IMG/VR virus record: IMGVR_UViG_3300036906_000079
Coordinates: 1-37,571 of that record
DNA: 37,571 bases
Reading direction: 5' to 3' (one strand)
Source: a virus
In this document: one piece after another, positions 23,040 to 32,480 of the stretch
Layout of the letters: the number at the start of each line of letters is the position of its first letter
Numbering within the stretch: position 1 is the first letter of the stretch
Position numbers and translations under genes: made by a program
Notes under the pieces: model-generated
The model's database searches: none
Told to the model about the DNA's origin: nothing
What the model saw: the letters and a program-made list of their open reading frames with translations, nothing else

Positions 23040-23537
23040 ATGGGAATCGAAGCAAACCGCAGGTATTACGAAAAGATGAGGCTGGACCCTGAGTACCGTA
23101 AGCGAAGAGCTGAACATAGTCGCCAGTCACGGCTTCGGCACCTCGAAGAGGCAAAGAAACGCGAACTCGCTTACGGCGCTAAACGCAGACTTGATCCCGC
23201 TTACGTAGAGCGAGAGCGGCAACGGGGCAGGGATAGGGCAGCAGCCCACCCTGAGGAGAATAAGGCCCGACTCAGGGACAGCTTGTATGGAAAGGGCGCT
23301 CACGACTACTTCAAGGAGACCATCGTTGAGCAAAACAACAAGTGTGCAGTTTGCGGAGAGGTTCTTGATATGAGTTACAACACACATCTCGACCACGATC
23401 ATGCGACAGGACAGTGGAGGTCTGTGCTCTGCGGTGGATGTAACGCAGGGTTGGGTAACTTCCGAGAGAACCCGGACTACTTACTGAGAGCGATTGCATA
23501 CCTCTCCAAATGGAAGGCAAGCCCATGTACCCAGTAA
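23040..23537 (+). CDS. endonuclease VII-like HNH nuclease
   Basis: The 165-residue protein has a basic, helical, Arg-rich N-terminus (about 1-85, with YRKRRAEHSRQSRLRHLEEA) and a C-terminal endonuclease VII-type domain: CAVCGEVL (about 99-106), LDHDHATGQWRSVLCGGCN (about 117-135), GLGNFRENPDYLLRAIAYL. The two Cys pairs bind zinc and the D-H-D-H element is the catalytic metal site. A T4 endonuclease VII-like protein could resolve branched DNA before packaging, but placement alone between tape measure and distal tail genes points to a mobile, homing-type gene. Its end overlaps the next start. GAGGG lies 4-8 bases before the ATG. Confidence 0.88.
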   Translation: MGIEANRRYYEKMRLDPEYRKRRAEHSRQSRLRHLEEAKKRELAYGAKRRLDPAYVERERQRGRDRAAAHPEENKARLRDSLYGKGAHDYFKETIVEQNNKCAVCGEVLDMSYNTHLDHDHATGQWRSVLCGGCNAGLGNFRENPDYLLRAIAYLSKWKASPCTQ

Positions 23538-24178
23538 TGCCAACCATGCCACTTAGTATGGCTTCGGGCCTAAAAAAGAGCCCCAGATTTAATACAGTTC
23601 ACCAGAAAGGTCCCGCTGGCGTTAATGCAGCCATTGCCTTGATGCCATTTTGTGTCTGGGACTTCGAGTTCTCGCTGGATCACGTCACCGGCCACGAGCA
23701 CACAGCGGCCTCAGTGGTGGCCCAGTTCCTCGGGATGTTCATGGCAACAGCAGGCGGTGCCGGTTTGTGGCTTTTCACAGATCCCCAAGACAACACCGTG
23801 ACGAGTGCCCAGTTCGGCACCGGCACGGGCTCGGCCACCAAGTTCCAACTCAGCCGCAACATCTGCGGCTACCCAGACATCGTGCAGAATCTGAACGGCA
23901 CACCCAACATTTATGTGAGTGGAACCCTCACCGCCCCGGCCTCCATCTCCGCCACGGGCGTCGTCACCTTCACCACAGCTCCCGCCAGCGGTGCAGTGCT
24001 CACCTGGTCGGGGAGCTTTATGTATGCGGTTCGCTTCACCGAGGACACGCTCGATGCGGTCCGGGAGTTCACCATCAACAACGGGCTCGACCACTGGACA
24101 TTTTCGGGCATTAAGTTTTCGTCAGAATTTCTACCCACGTCCACCTACGGAATCATTGCGGCTCCGGGAGGCGTGTAA
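23525..24178 (+). CDS. distal tail protein, DUF2460 family
   Basis: The 217-residue protein is like gene transfer agent gp12. The family signatures are the segment KSPRFNTVHQKGPAGVNAAI near the start, then WDFEFSLDHVT, LWLFTDPQDNTV, FGTGTGSATKFQLSR, and VRFTEDTLDAVREFTINNGL before the C-terminus. It probably forms the hexameric distal tail ring. The ATG at 23525 follows GGAAGG by 8 bases inside the nuclease gene, evidence that the nuclease gene was inserted without separating tail gene expression. Confidence 0.87.
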   Translation: MYPVMPTMPLSMASGLKKSPRFNTVHQKGPAGVNAAIALMPFCVWDFEFSLDHVTGHEHTAASVVAQFLGMFMATAGGAGLWLFTDPQDNTVTSAQFGTGTGSATKFQLSRNICGYPDIVQNLNGTPNIYVSGTLTAPASISATGVVTFTTAPASGAVLTWSGSFMYAVRFTEDTLDAVREFTINNGLDHWTFSGIKFSSEFLPTSTYGIIAAPGGV

Positions 24179-25093
24179 GTGAAGAGACTCATGCCAAGCG
24201 GGCTGATCGCCTTCCTGATGGCCAACCCCAACTGCGTACGCGCGGACATCTTCACGATCGTCCTCCCCAACGGCGAGTACCTGTTGGCGACGGACGGACA
24301 ATTTGATTTAGAGATTCCAAGCGGCACCCCGGGATGGCTCAACGCCACCACGACATTCTCCTCCTCGCTGTGGGGCAACTGGACCCGAGGAGCCATCACT
24401 TCGGACGCGAGCTTCGACCTGCACTCGAACACGATGGACCTGAATTGCGTCCCGCAGGTGGGCACTACCTATCCAGGCGCACCAACAGGCATCCTTAACG
24501 CCGCATTGAATGGCCTGTTCGATGCTTGCCAGATCATCGTGCAGACGGTCTACATGCCCTTCGGCGAGTATGGCAACGTGAGCAACGGTGTAGAGACAAA
24601 GTTTCGCGGGCAGATCACCAAGATTAACTCCATCAGCCGCAACAAGGTTGTCTTCGAGTGCGCCGACTATCTCTATCTGCTCAACGTAAAGGTCCCGACC
24701 CGCATCATCCAGGCTAATTGTCCATGGGGATTCGCGGATGCCAACTGCAGCTTGGCCGCGTCGAGCTACACCACTAACTTCACCGCCGCCAGTGGAACCA
24801 CAGCCTGGACGATGATTCCCACCACCGCGTTCAGCCAGGCAGCCGGTTACTTCACCCAGGGCGTGGTCAAATGCCTGACCGGTGCAAACATCGGGCTCAG
24901 CCAGTGCGTGAAGCTGCACGCTGATGGCAACCTACAAGGCATGTACCCCTGGCTGTTCACGCCTGCTCCTGGAGATACTTTCTCCGTCATCGCAGGCTGC
25001 GACAAATCGGTTACCACCTGCACCCAGAAGTTTGCCAACCTTGTCCATTTCGGCGGAATGCCGTTCGTACCACCACCCCAGAGCGCGGTGTAA
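24179..25093 (+). CDS. tail protein, DUF2163 / BR0599 family
   Basis: The 304-residue protein begins with GTG directly after the previous stop. The family hallmark is the C-terminal segment FSVIAGCDKSVTTCTQKFAN with LVHFGGMPFVP, preceded by CPWGFADANCSL, all with conserved Cys that bind an iron-sulphur cluster or metal in this family. The N-terminal part is beta-rich. In gene transfer agents the homologue (gp13) forms the hub between distal tail and the megatron protein. The run DUF2460, DUF2163, NlpC/P60, gp15 is collinear here. Confidence 0.9.
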   Translation: MKRLMPSGLIAFLMANPNCVRADIFTIVLPNGEYLLATDGQFDLEIPSGTPGWLNATTTFSSSLWGNWTRGAITSDASFDLHSNTMDLNCVPQVGTTYPGAPTGILNAALNGLFDACQIIVQTVYMPFGEYGNVSNGVETKFRGQITKINSISRNKVVFECADYLYLLNVKVPTRIIQANCPWGFADANCSLAASSYTTNFTAASGTTAWTMIPTTAFSQAAGYFTQGVVKCLTGANIGLSQCVKLHADGNLQGMYPWLFTPAPGDTFSVIAGCDKSVTTCTQKFANLVHFGGMPFVPPPQSAV

Positions 25094-25095
25094 CT

Positions 25096-25548
25096 ATGCT
25101 GACCATCGAACAACGCGAAGCCGTAGTAACCGAGGCACTCACATGGATTCACACTCCTTATCGCGGATGGAGCGCGGTTAAAGGGGCTGGGGTCGACTGC
25201 GGGCAACTTTTATACAAGGTGTACAACAACTGCAACCTCATCCCCGAGATCCCTGACCTACCCAAGGACTACCCGCTCTTCATCGGTCTCCACAGAGCAA
25301 GCACCGAATATGTGGACCTGGTGCTCAAGTTCTTCCGGGAAATCCCAGAGTCCGAAGTCCTGCCCGGTGACCTGGTTGTCTGGAGGCTCACCGGCAGTAA
25401 GTCCTATTGCCACGGGGCCATCATCAAGTCCTGGCCGGACTACTTCATCCATGCCTACGGCGACGCCGTAAAGGCTGGATCGGCTAAGTCTCACCTGCGG
25501 TTCGCGAAGTCGGACAAGCTCTTCTTCACGCTCAAGGATCAGGCATAA
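25096..25548 (+). CDS. NlpC/P60 cell-wall peptidase of the tail tip
   Basis: The 150-residue enzyme cuts peptidoglycan peptides to let DNA enter. The Cys nucleophile lies in AGVDCGQLLYKVY (Cys35), the His in YCHGAIIKSW (His106), and the third residue in YFIHAYGD (about His119). It is similar in size and place to gene transfer agent gp14. There is no signal peptide, as expected for a virion part. It starts two bases after the previous gene and ends next to the following ATG. Confidence 0.9.
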   Translation: MLTIEQREAVVTEALTWIHTPYRGWSAVKGAGVDCGQLLYKVYNNCNLIPEIPDLPKDYPLFIGLHRASTEYVDLVLKFFREIPESEVLPGDLVVWRLTGSKSYCHGAIIKSWPDYFIHAYGDAVKAGSAKSHLRFAKSDKLFFTLKDQA

Positions 25549-28500
25549 ATGGGAAACATCTTCAGTTCGGGCAACGCGACTCCTGAGAAGCTCTTCGGCG
25601 TCAAGATCAACACGTCTGATCTGGGCAAGCCTCTCACGGTCATCCTGGGCACCGTGAAGACCAACCAGCTCATCTTTTGGATCGACGGCTTCACTGCATC
25701 ACCCGATAACAGCGGCAAGAAGGGTGGTGGCAAGGGAGGCGGCAAGGGGAATGGCGAGTATCTGTACTCTGCCAATGTCATCGCCGCCCTCTGTGCAGGC
25801 CCCATCGCCGGTATCGGTGATTGTTGGTCGGGCCAGTCATGGCTGGGTTCACCGAAGGCGGCTGAGAGCTACACCATCGCCGGGCCTTCATACACCTACA
25901 CACCGATCAACGCCGCCGCGCTAACCAACAATTATGGTGTGTCCCCGGTATCGACCTACACCGGTTCCTACAACGACTACTCAGCGCCGGGTGCCACACT
26001 GGTCGGCAACGCAACGGGCAGCCCACTACAGCAGATGATATATGTGCTTGGACAAGTCCTCGCCGCCGGACAATACTCGATCAACCCATCCACCGGAGCC
26101 TACTACTTCTCTTCCGCTGACGTGGGCAAGACCGTGACCGTCGCCTACGGGTTCCTCCTCACCACCATCAACCAGCAGGAGACAGACCTTGTACCATCTG
26201 GGCGCACCATATATGTTGGCGGCAGCTATGCCTTCAATGCCGACCTCGGTGTGGTCTACGGTGGAACAGGCTCCAACGCGGGCAATGCATTCACCCGCGT
26301 GAATGGCACACCCTCTGTCGCCGGAACCTACTCGGTCACAGGGTCAGCCCCCGCCGCCTATCACTTTGCATCGGCTGACATCGGTGCTGAGTTCATCGTC
26401 ACCTTCCAGATCAACAACCCCAACGCGGTGGGGCAGAACGAGTCCACCATGCTGGACTTCACCCTCGCCGAGGGATACATCGGCCAGGCTCCCTTTTCCT
26501 TCTTGTCGGGCAGCTACCCCGGCGCAGCCCTCGGTTACAGTGGCGCGGCCATCCTGCTGTTCGAGCCCATGGATTTTGGCATGGGCGGAGAGCCCCAGCA
26601 GAACAGCTTCGAGGTCATCACTCCCGACATGATGGGCGGGGTCTACGCTGACGGCACACCTATTCTCGACTGCAACGTGGTCCACTGCATGACGCGCGTG
26701 CTTACCGACACCCAATGGGGTCTCGGTGTAGGCGCTCAACCATTCCCTCCGGGCTTCATCGACAATGGGCCAAGTGGCACGTGGGGCACTCCGGGTACGC
26801 CTTCTGTGCAGTCGGTGGGCTCGACAGCTTGGAATTGGTTCGCTGCTAACAACTTCTTCATCAGCCCGGTGCTTGACTCTCAAGACACCGCAGACTCCTC
26901 CATGTCCAAGTGGCTGGAGGCTGGACTATGTGCGGCCTTCGTCAGCGAAGGCTTACTCAAGCTCGTTCCTTACGGCGACACAACCCAGGCTGCGAATGGA
27001 TGCACCTGGACCGCCCCGTCCTCCTTCGTTGTGGCGCTGGATGACACCTGTTTCGTTGCCAAGGAAGGCGTTGACCCGGTATCCATCAAGCGCTCGGCCT
27101 GGCAGGATGCGTTCAACGAAGTCCAGGTCCAGTGGGACAACCGGAACAATCAGTACGCCAAAGAGATTACGTCTGAGAGCGACCAGAGCCTCATCAACCG
27201 ATACGGCTCGCGGATCGAAGATCCTCAGGACTGGGATTTCATCCACACCCTTGCCGCCGCCACTTTTGCGGCAAACATGCGGCTCAAGCACGGCACATAT
27301 ATCCGCAACACGTACGAATTCACACTGCCCTTCACCTACTCCTATTTGGAGCCGATGGACATCGTGACCATCACCACATCATCGGTGTGGGCACAGGGGC
27401 TGAACAACACCAACCTCGGCGTGGTCAATCTCCCGATCCGCATCACCAAGATCGTGGACGATCCGGTCGAGGGTCTCAAGATTGAGGCGGAAGATTATCC
27501 GTTCGGCGCGGGACAACCTACGTTGTACAACAAGGGCCAGTCAGCGGCTGAGATTATCTCTGACCCACTCGCGTCACCGGGCACATCTGAAGTTGTCTTG
27601 TTCGAAGCCACGGGTCGGCTGACCGGATATGCTGGCAACCAGCTCTGGATTGGCGCATGTGGCACGGGCGAGAACTACGGTTCAACCAACGTCTGGGTGA
27701 GTCAGGATGGCATCACCTACGTGAATGCGACCCCCGGCGGCCTCGGCCGGCCCGCGGTGCTGGGGGAGTTGGTCTCCACCTTCGCATCGGGCAGTGACCC
27801 GGACACGGCGAACTCGTTGGTGGTACAGCTTGCAGAGAATTCAGCCCCGCTGGCATCCGGCACAACCGCCGCTGCCGACAATGACACCATGCTCTGCTAC
27901 GTCGATGGCGAAGTCATCAGCTACTCGGCAGCGGAGGTCACCGGGCAGAACACATACACCCTGGGCGGCTACATCCGTCGTGGCCAATTGGGCACCCCGA
28001 TCAGCTCGCACGCTGCCGGTTCCCTGTTCATGCGGTTGGATGGCTCGATCTTCAAGTACACCTACGACCCTTTGTGGCAGGGTAAAACCATCTACTTCAA
28101 GTTCCAGGCGGTCAACGACTTTGGCAACAATCCTCAGCCGCTGAGCAACCTCTCAGCAGTATCGTTCGTCATCGGCTCGACCAACAGTGGCGCAGTGGAT
28201 GCCTCGACCGGACTTCTGATGACAGGAACTCCGGCACACTCGGTTAGCACCATCGACGGCACCGTGAACGTGTTACAAGGTTCCTCGGGTCTCAACAATA
28301 TTCCTCCGGGCTATGCGCTGGTAAACAACACAGGCGCGGCGGCACCACCCGCGTGGGTGCCCATCACGTCCGTACCTGGGGTTGGCGGTGGTGGTGGCTT
28401 CACGGTCCGCAACATCTCTGCAAGCTGGAGCCCGGCGGCGGGTGACTGCGATCTCGTCACGACCACGAGTGGCAACTTGACGGCAACCTTCCCCCCGGCG

Positions 28501-28677
28501 GCGAGCAACGTTAACGGTGAGATCGTGGTGTGCAAGATTTCCGCCGACGCCCACACCATCACCATCGCGGGCAGTGGCAGCGACACGATTCGGAATGGGG
28601 CCAGCCTCACCATTCTGTACCAATATTCGTCCTGCACGTTCGTCAGCAATGGTGTGGATGGCTGGGACTTGATCTAA
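25549..28677 (+). CDS. tail tip hub protein, gp15-like (megatron)
   Basis: The 1042-residue protein forms the tail tip and host recognition hub. Features seen: an N-terminal region with TVILGTVKTNQLIFWIDGF, a Gly/Lys-rich loop (KKGGGKGGGKGNGEYLYSAN, about 52-71), then AALCAGPIAGIG, the usual start of the hub. A large beta-rich middle contains EPMDFGMGGEPQQNSFEVI, then KRSAWQDAFNEVQVQWDNRN (about 520), and a C-terminal part with fibronectin-like and beta segments ending in GSGSDTIRNGASLTILYQYS, a motif shared by many phage spike proteins. Two internal regions (about residues 115-300) look like insertion domains relative to the gp15 family. Confidence 0.86.
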   Translation: MGNIFSSGNATPEKLFGVKINTSDLGKPLTVILGTVKTNQLIFWIDGFTASPDNSGKKGGGKGGGKGNGEYLYSANVIAALCAGPIAGIGDCWSGQSWLGSPKAAESYTIAGPSYTYTPINAAALTNNYGVSPVSTYTGSYNDYSAPGATLVGNATGSPLQQMIYVLGQVLAAGQYSINPSTGAYYFSSADVGKTVTVAYGFLLTTINQQETDLVPSGRTIYVGGSYAFNADLGVVYGGTGSNAGNAFTRVNGTPSVAGTYSVTGSAPAAYHFASADIGAEFIVTFQINNPNAVGQNESTMLDFTLAEGYIGQAPFSFLSGSYPGAALGYSGAAILLFEPMDFGMGGEPQQNSFEVITPDMMGGVYADGTPILDCNVVHCMTRVLTDTQWGLGVGAQPFPPGFIDNGPSGTWGTPGTPSVQSVGSTAWNWFAANNFFISPVLDSQDTADSSMSKWLEAGLCAAFVSEGLLKLVPYGDTTQAANGCTWTAPSSFVVALDDTCFVAKEGVDPVSIKRSAWQDAFNEVQVQWDNRNNQYAKEITSESDQSLINRYGSRIEDPQDWDFIHTLAAATFAANMRLKHGTYIRNTYEFTLPFTYSYLEPMDIVTITTSSVWAQGLNNTNLGVVNLPIRITKIVDDPVEGLKIEAEDYPFGAGQPTLYNKGQSAAEIISDPLASPGTSEVVLFEATGRLTGYAGNQLWIGACGTGENYGSTNVWVSQDGITYVNATPGGLGRPAVLGELVSTFASGSDPDTANSLVVQLAENSAPLASGTTAAADNDTMLCYVDGEVISYSAAEVTGQNTYTLGGYIRRGQLGTPISSHAAGSLFMRLDGSIFKYTYDPLWQGKTIYFKFQAVNDFGNNPQPLSNLSAVSFVIGSTNSGAVDASTGLLMTGTPAHSVSTIDGTVNVLQGSSGLNNIPPGYALVNNTGAAAPPAWVPITSVPGVGGGGGFTVRNISASWSPAAGDCDLVTTTSGNLTATFPPAASNVNGEIVVCKISADAHTITIAGSGSDTIRNGASLTILYQYSSCTFVSNGVDGWDLI

Positions 28678-28713
28678 CGTAGCGACTTTTGAATGCATAG
28701 GTAGGAGAGTTAA

Positions 28714-31392
28714 ATGTCAGTCTTCGAGCAGGTAGCCCAAGGAGCACCGACCACACCAGCCAACGCGTGGCCGGTTGAAGTCACGGATGGAACCAACGTA
28801 TTGGGTACACCTACGCACCCGGTCAGGATTGATCCTACGGGTACTACGACCCAGCCGGTCAGTGGCACGGTTGCCGTGTCCTCGGTTGCGGGCACTGTGG
28901 CCGTCACCGAATCGGGCACATGGAACATCGGTACGGTTACCGCTGTCTCCGGGGTTACCAACCCCGTGACCGTTGCCCAGGCTACTGCTGCCAACCTAAA
29001 GGCTACCGTCCTCAACCAGGATGGCTCGGGGAACACGCTCACGTCTACGTCGGGCGCGTTGGACTCCAACCTGAAGACCATAGCTGGCACGGCCCCCTCG
29101 ACTGGCACGGGTGCATCAGGTGCGGGCATCCCTCGCGTGACGGTCAGCAATGACTCGGCTGTCAAGGTCTGGGATGGCACTCACACCCTGGGAGTTGATG
29201 GTAACGGCAACGCCGGGGTGAGCATCAATGAAGTAGCCGGTTCCGGTATGGGTCAACGACTCATGGCCGCCTCCATACCGGTTGCTATCGCCAGCGACCA
29301 GAGCCTGACAGTGACTGTCGGAGCGGTTTACAACAACCAAGCCGGGACGGCGGCCAGCGGTGCTGTGCCAACAACTGCTGGGAGTTATCTGAGTATCATC
29401 TCAGACCTATTTACGTGGAGCACGCTGCTGCTCACCTATGTACCGGTGTCGGGTTTGCCATCCGCTGGAGGTGTGTTTCAGGTTGAAGGCTCACCGGACG
29501 GCACGAACTGGACACCGATGACGGGGGCGCTGCTGGATGCGACCCCGACGCAGGTTACGGAGTACAGCACAAGCAACTTTGTTGAGGTTTCCGCTCGGTA
29601 TAATCTCGCCGGGTTTCCCTACGTGCGTATCCGCACCCTCACCGCGTTCACCGGAACCATTGATGTTTTCTACTCGCTCACCACTGCACTGTCCGATGAC
29701 ACCGGCTTTTCCCACACGCTGCTGACCACACAGGCGGGGGACCCGGTTATTCCCGTTAACCCGACGCAGTACGGGTCCGGCACTATCCCCCAGGCCCAGT
29801 TCTGCCAAGCTGCGGTAAGCCCAGTGTTCACCACCACGGAAACGAATGGTACGGGAGCATCCTTCAACCATGACGTTCAGCCGGGAAACACAATTATCGT
29901 GACGGTGGTGACCAGTGGCGACGTCGGTGATGTGGCCCACGTCACCGATGATGCCGGGAATCTATACACGATGCTGACGACGTTTGCTGCGGGAACTCCG
30001 CTTTTTCCCACGGCTGGAGAGGGTCCTATCGGAGGGACGATATGGGTCTTCGCCTGCGTTCATCGCAATCTCTATGACCCATCCCCCGTCATCACGGCTA
30101 CGGTTACTCCGGGCGACTTGTTCAGCAGTTTCTACACGGTGCTGAGTGAATACGCTGGTCTTGGTGCATACAGCCTCAGCGGCACACTGCCGTGGTGCTA
30201 CAGCACGAACCAAGGTATGGCCAGTGGCTCTCCTCATTTCGTCGCTGGGGGGACTATCTCCCCTACCGTCCCTTCGATGCTGTTCAACATGCTGCTCTCC
30301 ACTTTCACGGCATCCACCGGCCCACTCACGTACACGGACGGTGACTCTGCTATCTATACTGCCCCCCGGTTTCAAGGGGCCTCTTCCTCTCTGGTTGCCA
30401 CCGGCAGCACCCGGGCCGCTGATGTCGTGATCGGCGACCAGACAGTAGCCCCAGGTACTGGTTTGACCCAGGGTTGGACCGTCTTTCCCCCCTATGGCTA
30501 CAGCTCCAGTTTTGCGGCTGACCAGTTCACCATCGCTTTTCCCATTGGGGCTATCGGCAATGTGGCTCTTGCTAACCGCGCTTCTGACGGAACGCTGCAG
30601 CCGCTTCAGGTGGACAGTTCTAATAACCTCAAGGTGGACATCGCCGCGTCTATGACCGTCCCCGTGTCGATCGCCGCTACGGTTCCGGTGTCGGTAGCCG
30701 CTACGGTTCCGGTGTCGATCGCGGGCACTCTTCCGGTGTCGATCGCGAGTGCGATCACAGCTAGAATTGGGGATAGCGGAGGCAACACCCTGAGCAGCAC
30801 CAGTGGCTCGTTGGACGTCTATGTCACCGGGGGGAGTGCCGCTGGAACTCAGTATACCCAGACCAATGTCACGAGTTCCCCAACGGGGACGGTTGCAATG
30901 GGCATATCCTCCACCAATGAACTACTAGCGCTGCAGACCGATGCTACCGGCCACCTGGACGTCAACGTCGTCAGCACGTCCTCCGTCGCGGTCAGTAGCA
31001 TGCCTTCGGTCACCGTGGGTACGTGGTCAGCAGGGGCCATTCCCGTGACCACGTCCGCCGCTACCTCGGGTGGGTGGTCGGCCTCCGTCACGCAGGCTTT
31101 GTCCACCACCGCAGTCCAGGTTAAAGGCAGCGCCGGGCAGCTCGGCGGCTACGCCATCACAAACTCCAACACCGCGCTGGCCTATGTATTTTTCTACAAC
31201 GCCACCGGCCCAACCGCTGGGTCGACGACCAACCTGGTCTACCAGATCGGGGTTCCCGCCGGTGGTGCTGCCAACATTGAGTTCGCTTGTGGGATCGTCT
31301 TTTCCTCGTGCATCTACGTTGTAGCTTCAACGTCCCCCACAAGTTCGGCAGCCCCGGGGGTCGGCATAACAGTGACGTCGGTGTTCAAGTAA
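28714..31392 (+). CDS. tail fibre/spike protein, 892 aa
   Basis: A beta-rich, Thr/Ser/Val/Gly-rich protein follows the hub gene with AGGAGAG 5 bases before its ATG. The N-terminus has stacked repeats like PVSGTVAVSSVAGTVAVTES (about 48-67), as in fibre shafts. The middle (about residues 385-610) contains a jelly-roll-like domain with VTDDAGNLYTML, shared with the next gene's product. An 8-residue repeat, TVPVSIAA, occurs four times (residues 648-679, from a 24-bp tandem repeat). The C-terminus (WSASVTQALSTTAVQVKGSA and after) is a typical fibre tip. Receptor binding is inferred from context. Confidence 0.75.
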   Translation: MSVFEQVAQGAPTTPANAWPVEVTDGTNVLGTPTHPVRIDPTGTTTQPVSGTVAVSSVAGTVAVTESGTWNIGTVTAVSGVTNPVTVAQATAANLKATVLNQDGSGNTLTSTSGALDSNLKTIAGTAPSTGTGASGAGIPRVTVSNDSAVKVWDGTHTLGVDGNGNAGVSINEVAGSGMGQRLMAASIPVAIASDQSLTVTVGAVYNNQAGTAASGAVPTTAGSYLSIISDLFTWSTLLLTYVPVSGLPSAGGVFQVEGSPDGTNWTPMTGALLDATPTQVTEYSTSNFVEVSARYNLAGFPYVRIRTLTAFTGTIDVFYSLTTALSDDTGFSHTLLTTQAGDPVIPVNPTQYGSGTIPQAQFCQAAVSPVFTTTETNGTGASFNHDVQPGNTIIVTVVTSGDVGDVAHVTDDAGNLYTMLTTFAAGTPLFPTAGEGPIGGTIWVFACVHRNLYDPSPVITATVTPGDLFSSFYTVLSEYAGLGAYSLSGTLPWCYSTNQGMASGSPHFVAGGTISPTVPSMLFNMLLSTFTASTGPLTYTDGDSAIYTAPRFQGASSSLVATGSTRAADVVIGDQTVAPGTGLTQGWTVFPPYGYSSSFAADQFTIAFPIGAIGNVALANRASDGTLQPLQVDSSNNLKVDIAASMTVPVSIAATVPVSVAATVPVSIAGTLPVSIASAITARIGDSGGNTLSSTSGSLDVYVTGGSAAGTQYTQTNVTSSPTGTVAMGISSTNELLALQTDATGHLDVNVVSTSSVAVSSMPSVTVGTWSAGAIPVTTSAATSGGWSASVTQALSTTAVQVKGSAGQLGGYAITNSNTALAYVFFYNATGPTAGSTTNLVYQIGVPAGGAANIEFACGIVFSSCIYVVASTSPTSSAAPGVGITVTSVFK
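30655..30750 (+). repeat. four tandem 24-bp units in the fibre gene
   Basis: Units at 30655, 30679, 30703 and 30727 are similar 24-mers encoding TVPVSIAA variants. The repeat keeps the frame and forms a flexible or beta-helical shaft element. Such repeats change copy number easily, altering shaft length. Confidence 0.85.
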
Positions 31393-32024
31393 TGTCCACA
31401 ACTTTAGTGCACAGTGGTACGGGGACCACCCTTAGCTGGACGCCCACCATCGGAAACCTGCTGGTGGTCGCGGCAACGGCACTGGCTTACACGAGTCTCT
31501 CGATTACCGACAACTACGGCAACACCTGGCATTCTTCAGTCTCGAAAGAAGACCCGAGCGGCAACAGCTTCAACCAGTTCTGGTACTGCACCGTCACCAC
31601 CACTGGCGCGAGCATGACGCTTAGCTCGGGTGGCCACCTCAGCTATGCACACGTGAGCGAATGGTCGGGCAGCCCCATGCCCGGCGGCTCCGTCATCACT
31701 ACAGAGTCAACCAGCGGTACGGGAACCGCCCAGAGCATCACGACTCTCGCACCTGGCTCGGCTCCGGGTGCCTTGTTGCTGTGCATGTACGAGTCGTACA
31801 CGTCGGGCACGTGGAGTGGCCTGTCTTCCGGCTGGACTCACCTAACCAGTAACAACGCATACAGTTACACCGCCTACCAAATTGCGGGGTCTCCTACGAC
31901 ATACGCCGGGTCGATCACGTATAGCGCATCCGCCCAATGGGCTTCACTGGCCATCGCTTTTGGCTGGGTGACACCGACAGCACCTACGCTCCACCTACTG
32001 TGCTGTCTAGGAGTGGGTAGCTAG
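31392..32024 (+). CDS. small beta-rich virion surface protein, 210 aa
   Basis: The ATG shares a base with the fibre stop (TAATG). The protein is Thr/Ser/Gly-rich with many aromatic residues: GNLLVVAATAL, SITDNYGNTWHSS, FNQFWYCTVTTTGAS, AHVSEWSGSP and WASLAIAFGW. This is the strand pattern of jelly-roll domains found in phage fibres and adhesins, and it resembles the middle domain of the preceding fibre (ITDNYGNTW matches VTDDAGNLY). It is probably a second receptor-binding or decoration component. No catalytic motif is visible. Confidence 0.6.
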   Translation: MSTTLVHSGTGTTLSWTPTIGNLLVVAATALAYTSLSITDNYGNTWHSSVSKEDPSGNSFNQFWYCTVTTTGASMTLSSGGHLSYAHVSEWSGSPMPGGSVITTESTSGTGTAQSITTLAPGSAPGALLLCMYESYTSGTWSGLSSGWTHLTSNNAYSYTAYQIAGSPTTYAGSITYSASAQWASLAIAFGWVTPTAPTLHLLCCLGVGS

Positions 32025-32037
32025 GCTCTTTCGAATC

Positions 32038-32050
32038 CCTAACCGTTAGG
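32038..32050 (+). promoter_or_regulatory. intergenic palindrome of the TAACCCTTA type
   Basis: CCTAAC-C-GTTAGG is a perfect inverted repeat in the 64-base gap 32025-32088. Related elements occur at 9054-9068 (AGCTAA-CCC-TTAGCT), 13694-13702, 23020-23028 and 35002-35010, and variants near 9538 and 17666. All lie between late genes. Their role is unknown. Confidence 0.5.
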
Positions 32051-32088
32051 TAGGGAAACCACGAAGTGTGGCAAGGGAGAGAGCACGC

Positions 32089-32478
32089 ATGCTCCAGGAT
32101 ATAGTTTCACCAATCAACCAGTACGGGCCTGCTGTAGGCGCATCCGTCATCTGCGTCGGCCTGTTCGTGGGGTCGCTGATCCAGTCATATCAAACGCGAT
32201 CCGACCTAAAGGTGATCGCCCAGAAGGATGACAAAAATTTTGCGGAGCTAAAGCAGCTCGTCGTCTCCAGCATCGAGACCCAGCGCGTCGTCGCCTCCGG
32301 TCTCGAACGGATCGCTGAGAGTATTCAGCATCAGACCGAGGCACACAACGCGCAATTGGACTTTCTGAAAGAGATGAGCGCGGATCAAAAGGTCATGCTT
32401 GCAAACCAAACCACGGCGCAGGCCGGGTCGCAGCACCTCCTCGAACAGTTGGTTGACAGAATTACAGCGAAGGATTAA
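32089..32478 (+). CDS. single-pass membrane protein with long coiled coil
   Basis: The ATG at 32089 with AAGGGAG 8 bases upstream is preferred to a GTG at 32068. The 129-residue protein has one hydrophobic segment near the N-terminus ([19 protein letters not shown], about 17-35) followed by about 90 residues of amphipathic helix with many Gln/Glu/Lys ([40 protein letters not shown]). This is the layout of several phage lysis accessory and holin-like proteins. It lies between fibre genes, and the endolysin is 2.7 kb downstream, so a lysis role is only plausible. Confidence 0.65.
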   Translation: MLQDIVSPINQYGPAVGASVICVGLFVGSLIQSYQTRSDLKVIAQKDDKNFAELKQLVVSSIETQRVVASGLERIAESIQHQTEAHNAQLDFLKEMSADQKVMLANQTTAQAGSQHLLEQLVDRITAKD

Positions 32479-32480
32479 CG

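Noticed and set aside
24308-24919. A 203-codon minus-strand ORF.
   Set aside because: Antisense to the DUF2163 gene, whose hallmark Cys motifs confirm the plus-strand reading.
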